Of a stretch of DNA of 64,000 nt, positions 10,637-18,489 are shown one piece after another. A model generated the notes under the pieces. That model was not told where the DNA came from and did not search any database. It saw only the letters and a program-made list of their open reading frames with translations. How positions within the stretch are numbered: position 1 is the first letter of the stretch; every line of letters starts with the position of its first letter. The DNA is from Acidobacteriota bacterium (GTDB lineage: Bacteria > Acidobacteriota > Thermoanaerobaculia > UBA5066). The position numbers were made by a program, and so were the translations under genes. The stretch lies in contig JADJVE010000001.1 of the NCBI GenBank assembly GCA_016716715.1, positions 310,001-374,000 of the forward strand, written 5' to 3'.

Positions 10637-12583
10637 ATGCTCAAACAGCTGCGCGAGAACTTCAAGCACCTCAAGTGGATCCTCTGGGGGGTCATCGCCG
10701 TCTTCGTCCTCTTCGTCTTCGTGGACTGGGGCATGGGCAATTCGCGCGGCGCCGGGACCGACACGACGCTCGCCGCCAAGGCGGGCGGCATCCGCGTGAC
10801 GACGGCGGAGTTCCAGAAGGAATACGCCTTCGCCGAGGAGCGCTACCGGCAGGCCTACGGCAAGAACTTCAGCCCCGAGCTCGCGCGCGCGATGAACCTG
10901 CCCGAGCAGGTCCTGAACGGGATGATCGACCGGCGCCTCCTGCGCGGCGAGGCGGAGAAGCTCGGAATCAAGGTGACGGACGAGGAGCTCACGCAGCACC
11001 TCCTCGGCATCAAGGACCCGCAGACGGGCCGGCCGCTGTTCGTGAAGGACGGCGTCTTCGTGGGCGACGCCGCGTACAAGCGCATCCTCGCCGCGAACCG
11101 CCTCTCGCCCGAGAGCTTCGAGGCCGACTCGCGCGACGCGCTCGTCCTCGAGAAGCTGAACCGGTTCTACACGCAGTCGATGGTCGTCGGCGACGACGAC
11201 GTGAAGGCCGAGTACGAAGGCCGCAACGTGAAGGCGAAGATCGCCTACGCGCTCGCGCCCCCGGCCGCCGCGGCGCCCGCGGCCGTGTCGGATCAGGAAG
11301 CCGAGGCGTGGTTCAAGTCGAACCCGACGCCTTACATGCAGCCCGAGAAGCGCAAGGCGAAGTACCTGCTCGTCGAGACCTCGAAGATCCGCCCCTCGAT
11401 CCAGGTGACGGACGCCGACGTGCAGGCCGACTACACCGCGAACACCGAGGCCTACCGCAAGGGCGAAGAGGTCCACGTCCGCCACATCCTCTACAAGGTC
11501 GACGGCGCCAGCGACGCGGCCCAGAAAGCCAGGGCCGACGCCGCGGTGAGAAAGCTGAAGGGGGGCGCGGACTTCGCCGCCCTCGCGAAGGCCGAGTCCG
11601 ACGATCCCGGCTCGAAGGCGAACGGCGGCGACCTCGGGTCCTTCCCGAAGGGCCGCATGGTCAAGGAGTTCGATGAGGCCGCGTTCGGCGCGAAGGAGAA
11701 GGAAATCGTCGGGCCCGTCCGTTCCAGCTTCGGGTACCACGTGATTCAGGTTCTCGAGCGGACGGGCGAGCGTGTCCAGCCGTTCTTCGAAGTCGCGCCC
11801 GGAATCCGCCAGCGCCTCCAGGAGGATCGCGCGCGCGAGGAAGCCAAGCGGCTCGCCCTCTCGGTCTCGGAGAAGGTCGCGAAGCTCGGGAAGCCCTCGG
11901 ACGACGACCTCCGGAAGCTCGCGTCCGCCGGCGTCACGTTCAACGAGACCGACTTCCTCGCGCGGACGGACGCGCCCGCGGGGATCGGGTTCAACCCGCA
12001 GTTCACGGAGAAGCTCTTCGGCCTGAAGGAAGGCGAGACCGCCGCCGCCGGCGTCTCGACGGCGCGCGGCGAGGCGATCGTCAAGTGCGTCGAGATCCGG
12101 AAGCCCGGCCTTCCGGCGTTCGCCGAGGTCAAGGCGCGCGTCCTTTCCGACATCCAGAAGAAGAAGCAGGACGAGGCGACGCTCACGAGCGTGAAGCAGG
12201 CGCTCGAGTCCGCCGGCTCGCTCGAAGCGTTCGCGAAGAAGGCGAACCTCAAGGTCGAGACGCCCGACGCGTTCCCGAAGTCCGGGCCCATCCCGGGTCT
12301 CGGCGCGCCGAAGGCCGTCCTCGACGCCGTGTTCGCTGCGAAGGCGGGCGAGACGAAGGGACCGGTCGCGCTCGATGCGCGCGGCGCCGTCGTCTTCCGT
12401 ATCGAGAGCGTCACGCCGTTCGACGCCGCCGCATTCGAGAAGGAGAAGGCCGCCATCAAGGAGCAGCTTCGGGGGCAGAAGGCCTCCCGCGTGCTCCAGG
12501 CGCTCATCCAGCGGCAGCGGTCCGACCTCAAGGTGGAGTTCAACAAGGACCTCCTCTCGCGGATGGCCGGGGCGCGCACGTAG
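10637..12583 (+). CDS. SurA/PpiD-type periplasmic peptidyl-prolyl isomerase
   Basis: A 648-residue envelope foldase of PpiD build: cytoplasmic N-terminus, one membrane anchor (about 12-32, [19 protein letters not shown]), a SurA-N-like helical chaperone domain (about 50-190), a parvulin domain (about 270-370: [47 protein letters not shown]) and a second, degenerate C-terminal half. It should assist folding of exported and outer-membrane proteins. The upstream ATG at 10607 is rejected because GGAG stands five bases before 10637 and the protein then begins [11 protein letters not shown], as PpiD proteins do. Confidence 0.88.
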   Translation: MLKQLRENFKHLKWILWGVIAVFVLFVFVDWGMGNSRGAGTDTTLAAKAGGIRVTTAEFQKEYAFAEERYRQAYGKNFSPELARAMNLPEQVLNGMIDRRLLRGEAEKLGIKVTDEELTQHLLGIKDPQTGRPLFVKDGVFVGDAAYKRILAANRLSPESFEADSRDALVLEKLNRFYTQSMVVGDDDVKAEYEGRNVKAKIAYALAPPAAAAPAAVSDQEAEAWFKSNPTPYMQPEKRKAKYLLVETSKIRPSIQVTDADVQADYTANTEAYRKGEEVHVRHILYKVDGASDAAQKARADAAVRKLKGGADFAALAKAESDDPGSKANGGDLGSFPKGRMVKEFDEAAFGAKEKEIVGPVRSSFGYHVIQVLERTGERVQPFFEVAPGIRQRLQEDRAREEAKRLALSVSEKVAKLGKPSDDDLRKLASAGVTFNETDFLARTDAPAGIGFNPQFTEKLFGLKEGETAAAGVSTARGEAIVKCVEIRKPGLPAFAEVKARVLSDIQKKKQDEATLTSVKQALESAGSLEAFAKKANLKVETPDAFPKSGPIPGLGAPKAVLDAVFAAKAGETKGPVALDARGAVVFRIESVTPFDAAAFEKEKAAIKEQLRGQKASRVLQALIQRQRSDLKVEFNKDLLSRMAGART

Positions 12584-12594
12584 CGCGGTGCACG

Positions 12595-12600
12595 TAACAT
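12595..12600 (+). promoter_or_regulatory. Candidate -10 for leaderless ruvA mRNA
   Basis: TAACAT lies exactly six bases before the GTG of ruvA, in the short gap after the foldase gene. The run AGGGG in between is too close to the start to be a normal Shine-Dalgarno, so a leaderless transcript is a reasonable reading. Confidence 0.4.
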
Positions 12601-12606
12601 AGGGGC

Positions 12607-13200
12607 GTGATCGCGCGCCTCACGGGGACGATCCTCGACCTGAAGACGGACAGGGTCGTCCTCGACGTGCATGGCGTGGGCTACGAGCTCGCGATCCCTC
12701 TCGGGACGTTCTCGGCGCTGCCGGCCGCGGGCGAGAAGGCCGTCCTCCACGTCCACACGCACGTCCGCGAGGATGCGCTCCAGCTCTTCGGGTTCGCGAC
12801 GCCGCAGGAGAAATACGTCTTCGAGCGGCTCCTCTCCGTCTCGGGCATCGGGCCGAAGGTCGCGCTCACGGTGCTATCGGGCCTGCCGCTGCCGGAGCTC
12901 GTCGGCGCGATCGCCTCGCAGAACGCGCGGGTCCTCGCGACGATCCCGGGCGTCGGCAAGAAGCTCGCCGAGCGCCTCGGCCTCGAGCTGAAGGAGAAGC
13001 TCGCGGGGTTCGGCCTCGGCGGCGCGGCGGGCGCTCCGGCGGGGAAGACGTCCGTCGTGGACGACGCGATCGGCGCGCTCCAGAACCTCGGCTACAAGGC
13101 CCTCCAGGCCGAGCAGGCCGTCGAGAGCGCCGTGCGCCTCGTCGGGACGGGCGACCTCAACAAGATCCTGTCGGCCGCGCTGAAGTCGCTGGCCCGATAA
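12607..13200 (+). CDS. ruvA: Holliday junction branch-migration protein RuvA
   Basis: A 197-residue RuvA: an N-terminal OB fold ([21 protein letters not shown]), two helix-hairpin-helix motifs ([20 protein letters not shown] and [19 protein letters not shown]) and a C-terminal RuvB-binding helical domain ([17 protein letters not shown]). The tetramer holds four-way DNA junctions open for the RuvB motor encoded seven bases downstream. The start is GTG. Length and domain order are standard. Confidence 0.97.
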   Translation: MIARLTGTILDLKTDRVVLDVHGVGYELAIPLGTFSALPAAGEKAVLHVHTHVREDALQLFGFATPQEKYVFERLLSVSGIGPKVALTVLSGLPLPELVGAIASQNARVLATIPGVGKKLAERLGLELKEKLAGFGLGGAAGAPAGKTSVVDDAIGALQNLGYKALQAEQAVESAVRLVGTGDLNKILSAALKSLAR

Positions 13201-13207
13201 TCGGCGC

Positions 13208-14227
13208 ATGGACGAACGGATCCTCTCGGGCGTCCTCCAGACGGAGGAGGCCGACCCCGAGATCACGCTCAGGCCGCGGGCGCTGCCGGAGTTCATCGGG
13301 CAGCCGAAGCTCAAGGAGACGCTCGGCGTCTTCCTGCAGGCGGCGCGGCAGCGCCAGGAGCCGCTCGACCACGTTCTGCTCTCGGGCCCGCCCGGCCTCG
13401 GGAAGACGACGCTCGCGCACATCATCGCCCGCGAGATGGGGGCGCAGATCCGCGTGACGTCCGGCCCCGTCCTCGAGAAGGCGGGCGACCTCGCGGCTCT
13501 GCTCACGAACCTCGCGCCGGGCGACGTCCTCTTCATCGACGAGATCCACCGGATGCCGCCGGCCGTCGAGGAGATCCTCTATCCCGCGATGGAGGACGGA
13601 AAGCTCGACCTCGTGATCGGCTCGGGCCCGGGCGCGCGGACGGTCGAGCTCCGGCTCCCGCCCTTCACGCTCGTCGGAGCGACGACGCGCGCGGGCCTCC
13701 TCTCTCAGCCGTTCACGTCCCGTTTCGGGATCACGCACCGCCTCGACTACTACGACGCCGACGCCCTCGGGACGATCGTGACGCGCTCGTCCCAGATCCT
13801 CGGCTGCCCGGTGGACGCCGACGCCGCACGCGAGATCGCCAAGCGCAGCCGCGGCACGCCGCGCATCGCGAACCGGCTTCTCCGGCGCGTGCGCGACTAC
13901 GCCGAGGTCGCGGGAGAGACGCGCATCTCGGCGGGCGCCGCCGAGACGGCGCTCGACAAGCTCGAGGTGGACCACCACGGTCTCGACGAAGTCGACCGCC
14001 GCATCCTCTCGACGATGATCGAGCGTTTCGGCGGTGGTCCCGTCGGGCTGTCGGCGCTCGCGCACTCCCTCGGCGAGGACAAGGGCACGCTCGAGGACCT
14101 GTACGAGCCGTTCCTGCTGCAGTCGGGGTTCCTCCAGCGCACCCCGAAGGGGCGCGTCGCGTCGGCCCTCGCCTACCGGCACCTCGGCCTCAAGCCGGCC
14201 TCGGGTCCGGGAACGCTGTTTGGCTGA
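13208..14227 (+). CDS. ruvB: Holliday junction helicase RuvB
   Basis: A 339-residue AAA+ motor that drives branch migration. Walker A is [12 protein letters not shown] (about 60-71), Walker B is [15 protein letters not shown], sensor 1 is [20 protein letters not shown], and the C-terminal winged helix contains [27 protein letters not shown]. The end RTPKGRVA is diagnostic. It follows ruvA closely; ruvC is not in this window. Its last codons overlap the start of the next gene. Confidence 0.98.
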   Translation: MDERILSGVLQTEEADPEITLRPRALPEFIGQPKLKETLGVFLQAARQRQEPLDHVLLSGPPGLGKTTLAHIIAREMGAQIRVTSGPVLEKAGDLAALLTNLAPGDVLFIDEIHRMPPAVEEILYPAMEDGKLDLVIGSGPGARTVELRLPPFTLVGATTRAGLLSQPFTSRFGITHRLDYYDADALGTIVTRSSQILGCPVDADAAREIAKRSRGTPRIANRLLRRVRDYAEVAGETRISAGAAETALDKLEVDHHGLDEVDRRILSTMIERFGGGPVGLSALAHSLGEDKGTLEDLYEPFLLQSGFLQRTPKGRVASALAYRHLGLKPASGPGTLFG

Positions 14228-15128
14228 CGGGCGCCCGCGGCGCGGGATTCTCGTCTACAACCCGAAGGCGGGCGGCGCGGCGCGGCGGATCGACGTACCC
14301 GGCGTCGTGAGGCGCGCGGCCGCGCGCGGCCTCGCGCTCGACGCGCTCCCGACCGAGCGGCCGCGCCACGCGACCGAGCTCGTCGCCGATCGCCTCGGAG
14401 ACGCGCTCGACCTCGTGGCCGTCGCGGGCGGCGACGGCACGCTCGGCGAGGCGGCGGAGGCGCTGCTCGGGCGAAACGTCCCGATCGCGATCCTTCCGGC
14501 GGGGACGACGAACGTCGTCGCACGCGAGTACGGCGTCGCGGACCGGAAGACGGCCGAAGCCGCGCTCTTCTCCGCACGTACGCGGCCGCTCACGGTCTTC
14601 CACGCCGCGGGCCGCGCCTGCCTCATCGGCGCGGGCGTCGGGTTCGACGCGCGCGTCATGACGCACACCGTGCCGATTCTCAAGCGGCTCTTCGGCCGTA
14701 CGGGCATCGGCTGGACGGCGACGCTGGAATGGGCGAAGTACGAGTTCCCCGCGATCGAGGTCGAGGGCGTGGACGCTCACGGGGTGCCGTTCCGCCGCGA
14801 GGCGACGTTCGTCCTCTCGGCGAACACGGCGCGCTACGGCGGCGACCCGATCCTCTCGCCGCACGCGGACCCGACGGACGACCTGCTCGACCTCGTGCTG
14901 TTCACGTCGCGCTCGCGGAAGACGCTCATGTTCTTCTACCACCACCTCTCGGGCGGGAAGGGGGCGCACCTCCTCGACGAGGGTGTCTCGCGGATGGCCG
15001 TGCGCTCGTTCACCGCGCGCTCGAAGGCGGGCTACGAACTGGAAGTCCAGGTCGACGGCGACGCCGCCGGCATGACGCCGGTCACGGTCGGCCCTGCGGC
15101 GGGGCACGTCTCGATCCTCGTGCCGTGA
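14220..15128 (+). CDS. Diacylglycerol/sphingosine kinase-like lipid kinase
   Basis: A 302-residue member of the DagK catalytic superfamily. The nucleotide-binding phrases [12 protein letters not shown] (about 11-22) and [19 protein letters not shown] (GGDGT motif) are intact, followed by [15 protein letters not shown] and the C-terminal beta-domain. It probably phosphorylates a membrane diacylglycerol-type lipid in the cytoplasm. The frame is open further upstream, but the TTG at 14220 overlaps the ruvB stop and puts the conserved start at the right distance. Diacylglycerol kinase versus a related lipid kinase cannot be told from sequence. Confidence 0.82.
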   Translation: MADGRPRRGILVYNPKAGGAARRIDVPGVVRRAAARGLALDALPTERPRHATELVADRLGDALDLVAVAGGDGTLGEAAEALLGRNVPIAILPAGTTNVVAREYGVADRKTAEAALFSARTRPLTVFHAAGRACLIGAGVGFDARVMTHTVPILKRLFGRTGIGWTATLEWAKYEFPAIEVEGVDAHGVPFRREATFVLSANTARYGGDPILSPHADPTDDLLDLVLFTSRSRKTLMFFYHHLSGGKGAHLLDEGVSRMAVRSFTARSKAGYELEVQVDGDAAGMTPVTVGPAAGHVSILVP

Positions 15129-15132
15129 ATCC

Positions 15133-15525
15133 TCAGACGAGCTCGATCCTTGCGCGGTGCTCCCGTGCCGATGCGAGCGCGGCGTCGCGCGTGAGGAGCG
15201 GCGCGCCGAGCGCCTCGGCCAGGGCGACGTACGCCGCGTCGTAGGCCGTCAGCGCCCCTCGCAACTCCCAGACGCGGCCCGCGAGCGCGACGTGGGGATA
15301 GCGCGTCAGCGGCAGATCGAGAAGGTCTTCGACGGCCTCGGCCGCCCGCGACGGGTGGAGGATTCCTCGCCGTTCGAAACGCCGAAGAACATGCAGGACC
15401 TCGAGGTCGAGGAGGTGGGGAGCGTGTAGCGAGGCACCGCCCGCGAAGAGGCGGCTGCGCAAGCGCACGGCCTCCGGTTCGCCCAGAAGGACGTCGACGA
15501 CGACGGACGCGTCGACGACGGTCAG
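15133..15525 (-). CDS. vapC: PIN-domain toxin, VapC-like
   Basis: A 130-residue PIN ribonuclease. The first metal-binding aspartate is in VVDASVVVDVLL at the very N-terminus, and later acidic residues lie in HLLDLEVLH, LTAYDAAYVALAEAL and LLTRDAAL. The first ATG/GTG-type start would remove the catalytic VVDAS segment, so the reading must begin upstream. A CTG at 15525 overlaps the antitoxin stop (CTGA) and gives a normal-length PIN protein; this non-standard start is an inference. VapC toxins usually cut tRNA or rRNA and are held inactive by the antitoxin encoded just upstream. Confidence 0.8.
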   Translation of the reverse strand: MTVVDASVVVDVLLGEPEAVRLRSRLFAGGASLHAPHLLDLEVLHVLRRFERRGILHPSRAAEAVEDLLDLPLTRYPHVALAGRVWELRGALTAYDAAYVALAEALGAPLLTRDAALASAREHRARIELV

Positions 15526-15749
15526 AGCGGGCCCCGCAAGCGGCGGACCTCGGCCGCGCTTCCCTTGAACCGCACGGGCTCGCGGCTTTCGAGGCGCTTG
15601 CGGATCTCATCGGGGGTCGGGCGGTCGGCGGCGCGGCGGGCTTCCCCGAGGAGGTAGTCCGACAGCGACATGCCCGCCAACGCGGCACGGGATTTCAGCT
15701 TGCGGTGAAGATCATCGGGGACGTTGCGGATCTGGATCATCGTGGACAT
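15522..15749 (-). CDS. vapB: Ribbon-helix-helix antitoxin, VapB/FitA-like
   Basis: A 75-residue antitoxin. The N-terminal ribbon-helix-helix (MIQIRNVPDDLHRKLKSRAA) binds DNA and should repress the operon, and the Arg/Glu-rich tail wraps the PIN toxin. It overlaps the toxin gene by four bases. ATG at 15749 or at 15740 could be the start; the first fits a -10 hexamer six bases upstream and a leaderless mRNA. Confidence 0.82.
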   Translation of the reverse strand: MSTMIQIRNVPDDLHRKLKSRAALAGMSLSDYLLGEARRAADRPTPDEIRKRLESREPVRFKGSAAEVRRLRGPL

Positions 15750-15755
15750 GCGATT

Positions 15756-15784
15756 AGATTACTCGCATGTGGAGCACATGTGAA
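15756..15784 (-). promoter_or_regulatory. vapBC promoter with overlapping palindromic operator
   Basis: On the minus strand TTCACA (15784-15779), a 17-base spacer and TAATCT (15761-15756) form a promoter whose start would coincide with the antitoxin ATG. Inside the spacer lies the inverted repeat CATGTG-GAG-CACATG (15766-15780), placed where an RHH antitoxin would block RNA polymerase. Confidence 0.5.
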
Positions 15785-15796
15785 GGCCCCTGGCCG

Positions 15797-17395
15797 CTAG
15801 TTCTCCCGGTAGTGGCAGCCCTTCGAGACGGGGTTCTTGAAGGCCGCCGTCGCGATCGCGTGCGCCGCGCGGACGCCGTGCGTCAGGTCGACGATCTCCT
15901 TGCTGATCTTCGTGACCTCGTAGAAGCGCAGGATGCGTTTCTCGAGGTCGCGCAGGTCCGCGACGGCGCGGGCGAGGCGCGCGGTCGTCCGCACGATCCC
16001 CACGTAGTTCCACATCGTGTTCCGGATCGTCGCCCAGTCCTGCTGAAGGAGCGCCGGGTCCTCGTTCGCCGCGTCGCCTGGCGACATCCAGTCCGGGATC
16101 GCGCGGAAGGCGCCCGCGGGCTGCCGCCCTTCCTTCTTCAGGCGCGCCGCGATCGAGGTCGCGGCTGCGTCTCCCCAGACGAGCCCTTCGAGGAGCGACG
16201 TCGACGCGAGGCGGTTCGCGCCGTGGACGCCCGTGCAGCTCGCCTCGCCCACGGCGTAAAGGCGGCGGATCGTCGTACGCCCGTCGAGGTCCACGAGGAC
16301 GCCGCCGCAGTGGTAGTGCGCGGCGGGGACGACCGGAATCGGCTCGTTGGCAATGTCGATGCCGAGCGCCGCGCAGCGCGCGGCGATCATCGGGAAACGC
16401 TCGCGGATTCCGAGGCCGTCGTGGGACTTGAAGTGCCGCGCGAGGTCGAGGTAGACGCAGGGGTCGCCGCGCTCGGTCATCTCCGTGACGATCGCGCGCG
16501 TCACGATGTCGCGTGGCGCGAGGTCCTTGCGGCGGTCGTACCGGCGCATGAACGCCTCGCCCGAACGGTTCACGAGGACCGCGCCCTCGCCGCGCAGCGA
16601 CTCGGAGATCAGGAAGCCCTCCGCGTCCTCGTGGTAGAGCGCCGTCGGGTGGAACTGCACGTACTCGAGGTTCAACGTCGCGGCGCCCGCGCGCTCGGCC
16701 ATCGCGAGGCCGTCCCCGATGGCGTGGCGCGTGTTCGTCGTGTGGAGGAAGAGCCGCCCGACGCCGCCGGTCGCGAGGACCGTGAATTCCGCGAGGACGG
16801 TGTGGACGCGGGCGTCCGCGTCGAGGACGTACGCGCCGAGGCAGGGGTCCTGAAGCGCGTAGCGCTGCGCCACGTTCGTCGAGTGGTGGCGGGCCGTGAT
16901 GAGGTCGATCGCGGTCGCCTCGGTCCAGACCGTGACGTTCTTCTCGGTCTTCAGGCGCGCGAGCATCGCGGTCTCGATCGCCTTTCCGGTCGCGTCGGCC
17001 GAGTGGACGATCCGGGCGACCGAGTGGGCGCCTTCGCGCGTGAAGTCGAGGTCGCCGCGGCGCGTGCGCGAGAACGGCACGCCGGCGTCGCGGAGAAGGA
17101 CGCTCTTCACGACCTCGGGCCCGCGCCGCGCGAGGAGCTCGACGGCCTCGGGCCGGCAGAGGCCGGCGCCCGCGCGGAGGATGTCCTTCGCGAGCGAGGC
17201 CTGCGAGTCGCCCTTGCCGAAGTAGATGATCCCGCCCTGCGCCCACGCCGTGTTGCACTCGGCGGGGTCCGCCGCCTTCGTGAGAACGAGGACCTTGACG
17301 CCGCGGCGCGCGAGGCGGTAGGCGGTCGAGAGGCCCGCGATTCCCGAACCGAGGACGAGGACCGGGACGTGCAGGCGGGAGGGGAAGGAGGTCAT
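15797..17395 (-). CDS. nadB: L-aspartate oxidase
   Basis: A 532-residue FAD enzyme that oxidises L-aspartate to iminoaspartate, the first step of de novo NAD synthesis. The dinucleotide fold is VLVLGSGIAGLSTAYRLA (about 12-29). The substrate loop NTAWAQGGI, the RGEGAVLVN segment and the C-terminal HCGGVLVDLDGRTTIRRLYAVGE with GANRLASTSLLEGLVWG are typical of NadB. Its ATG overlaps the nadC stop (ATGA), so the longer open frame upstream is only nadC read out of frame. NadA is not encoded in the window. Confidence 0.95.
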   Translation of the reverse strand: MTSFPSRLHVPVLVLGSGIAGLSTAYRLARRGVKVLVLTKAADPAECNTAWAQGGIIYFGKGDSQASLAKDILRAGAGLCRPEAVELLARRGPEVVKSVLLRDAGVPFSRTRRGDLDFTREGAHSVARIVHSADATGKAIETAMLARLKTEKNVTVWTEATAIDLITARHHSTNVAQRYALQDPCLGAYVLDADARVHTVLAEFTVLATGGVGRLFLHTTNTRHAIGDGLAMAERAGAATLNLEYVQFHPTALYHEDAEGFLISESLRGEGAVLVNRSGEAFMRRYDRRKDLAPRDIVTRAIVTEMTERGDPCVYLDLARHFKSHDGLGIRERFPMIAARCAALGIDIANEPIPVVPAAHYHCGGVLVDLDGRTTIRRLYAVGEASCTGVHGANRLASTSLLEGLVWGDAAATSIAARLKKEGRQPAGAFRAIPDWMSPGDAANEDPALLQQDWATIRNTMWNYVGIVRTTARLARAVADLRDLEKRILRFYEVTKISKEIVDLTHGVRAAHAIATAAFKNPVSKGCHYREN

Positions 17396-18345
17396 GGGAC
17401 CCTCTTCGTCTTCTTCCCTCTCTTCACCTTCAAGGAAATCTTCTTCTTCGAGTTCTTCGGGGCGGTCGTGTCGACGTCGAGGGCGATGTCGATCGCGCGA
17501 ATCGAATGCGTGATGGCGCCCGCCGAGACGAAATCGACTCCGGCTTCCGCCGCGGCCCGTGCCGTCCCGGGTGTCATGCGCCCCGACGCTTCCGTCGTGA
17601 CGCGGGCGCCCGTGGCCTCGTTGTAGAGGTGAACGTCCTCCACGGCCTCCGCGATCGCGGCGGTCGTCATGTTGTCGAGCAGGATGCGCTCGGCGCCGGC
17701 GTCGAGCGCCTGGTGCACCTCGTCGCGCGTGCGGGCCTCGGCCTCGAGGAGGAGCGGCGCGAGCTTCCGGTTGAGCGCGCGGAAGTCCTTCGCGCGGCGC
17801 GTCGCCTCCCACACGCTGCCGGCGCCGTCGGCGTGGTTGTCCTTCACGAGGAACCCCCACGCGAGGCCGTAGCGGTGGTTCGTGCCGCCGCCGCAGCGCA
17901 CGGCGTAGCGCTCGAGGCGGCGCAGCCCGGCCGTCGTCTTCCTCGTGTCGAGGAGGACGGTCTTCGTTCCCTTCAGCGCGTCCACGTACTCGCGCGTCTT
18001 CGTCGCGACGCCGCTCAGGCGCTGGAGGAGGTTCAGCGCCGTGCGTTCGGCCGCGAGGACCGTGATGGCGGGGCCCTCGATCTCCGCGAGGACCGCGCCG
18101 GGGGCGACGAGCGTTCCGTCCGCGACGAGAACGGTCACGCGCGCCGGCGGCGAGAGGAAGGCGAAGAGGCGGGGGAGGAACGCGGCGCCGGCGACGACGG
18201 CGCGCTCGCGGCACACGATCCGGGCCGAGAGCCGGGCGGCCGGCCCGAAGACGGCCAGCGAGGTCACGTCCTCGCCGTCCTCGGCGAACGCGCGGGACAG
18301 CAGGTCGTCGAGGTCTTCCGCGAGGTCCCGGGAGAGCTTCGTCAC
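17392..18345 (-). CDS. nadC: Nicotinate-nucleotide pyrophosphorylase (carboxylating)
   Basis: A 317-residue quinolinate phosphoribosyltransferase that turns quinolinate and PRPP into nicotinate mononucleotide. Recognisable pieces are EDGEDVTSLAVFG, ERTALNLLQRLSGVATKTREYVD, LDTRKTTAGLRRLERYAVRCGGGTNHR and SAGAITHSIRAIDIALDVD. A Lys/Ser-rich tail of about 20 residues follows the normal end. GTG at 18345 is preferred over the ATG 29 codons upstream, because homology begins just after it. TATTCT lies eight bases before it, so the mRNA may be leaderless. Confidence 0.93.
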   Translation of the reverse strand: MTKLSRDLAEDLDDLLSRAFAEDGEDVTSLAVFGPAARLSARIVCRERAVVAGAAFLPRLFAFLSPPARVTVLVADGTLVAPGAVLAEIEGPAITVLAAERTALNLLQRLSGVATKTREYVDALKGTKTVLLDTRKTTAGLRRLERYAVRCGGGTNHRYGLAWGFLVKDNHADGAGSVWEATRRAKDFRALNRKLAPLLLEAEARTRDEVHQALDAGAERILLDNMTTAAIAEAVEDVHLYNEATGARVTTEASGRMTPGTARAAAEAGVDFVSAGAITHSIRAIDIALDVDTTAPKNSKKKISLKVKRGKKTKRVP

Positions 18346-18353
18346 GCCCGCAC

Positions 18354-18359
18354 AGAATA
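18354..18359 (-). promoter_or_regulatory. Candidate -10 upstream of nadC
   Basis: TATTCT on the minus strand stands eight bases before the GTG chosen for nadC, with no Shine-Dalgarno between. The -35 region is GC-rich and unconvincing. Confidence 0.3.
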
Positions 18360-18429
18360 CTTTAGGGCGGGCGGGCCGGCGGGACGAACCGATGCAAATG
18401 ATAGGGATGTCGGGGCCGATTTCGCGGAG

Positions 18430-18464
18430 CATAATCGAGTGTTTCGCGCGCCCCGCGGGCGCGC
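18430..18464 (+). promoter_or_regulatory. Candidate -10 and leader hairpin of the S46 peptidase gene
   Basis: CATAAT (18430-18435) matches five of six -10 positions. Downstream, in what would be the leader, an 8-bp GC stem (18446-18453 with 18457-18464, three-base loop) precedes the strong AAAGGAG Shine-Dalgarno of the gene. No T-run follows, so it is not an intrinsic terminator. Confidence 0.35.
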
Positions 18465-18489
18465 CACGTCGTTTTCAAAGGAGAATCCC

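Noticed and set aside
18345..18432. ATG at 18432 as the nadC start
   Set aside because: The 29 extra residues (IPIICIGSSRRPARPKVF type) do not resemble NadC, and the GTG at 18345 begins directly before the conserved part.
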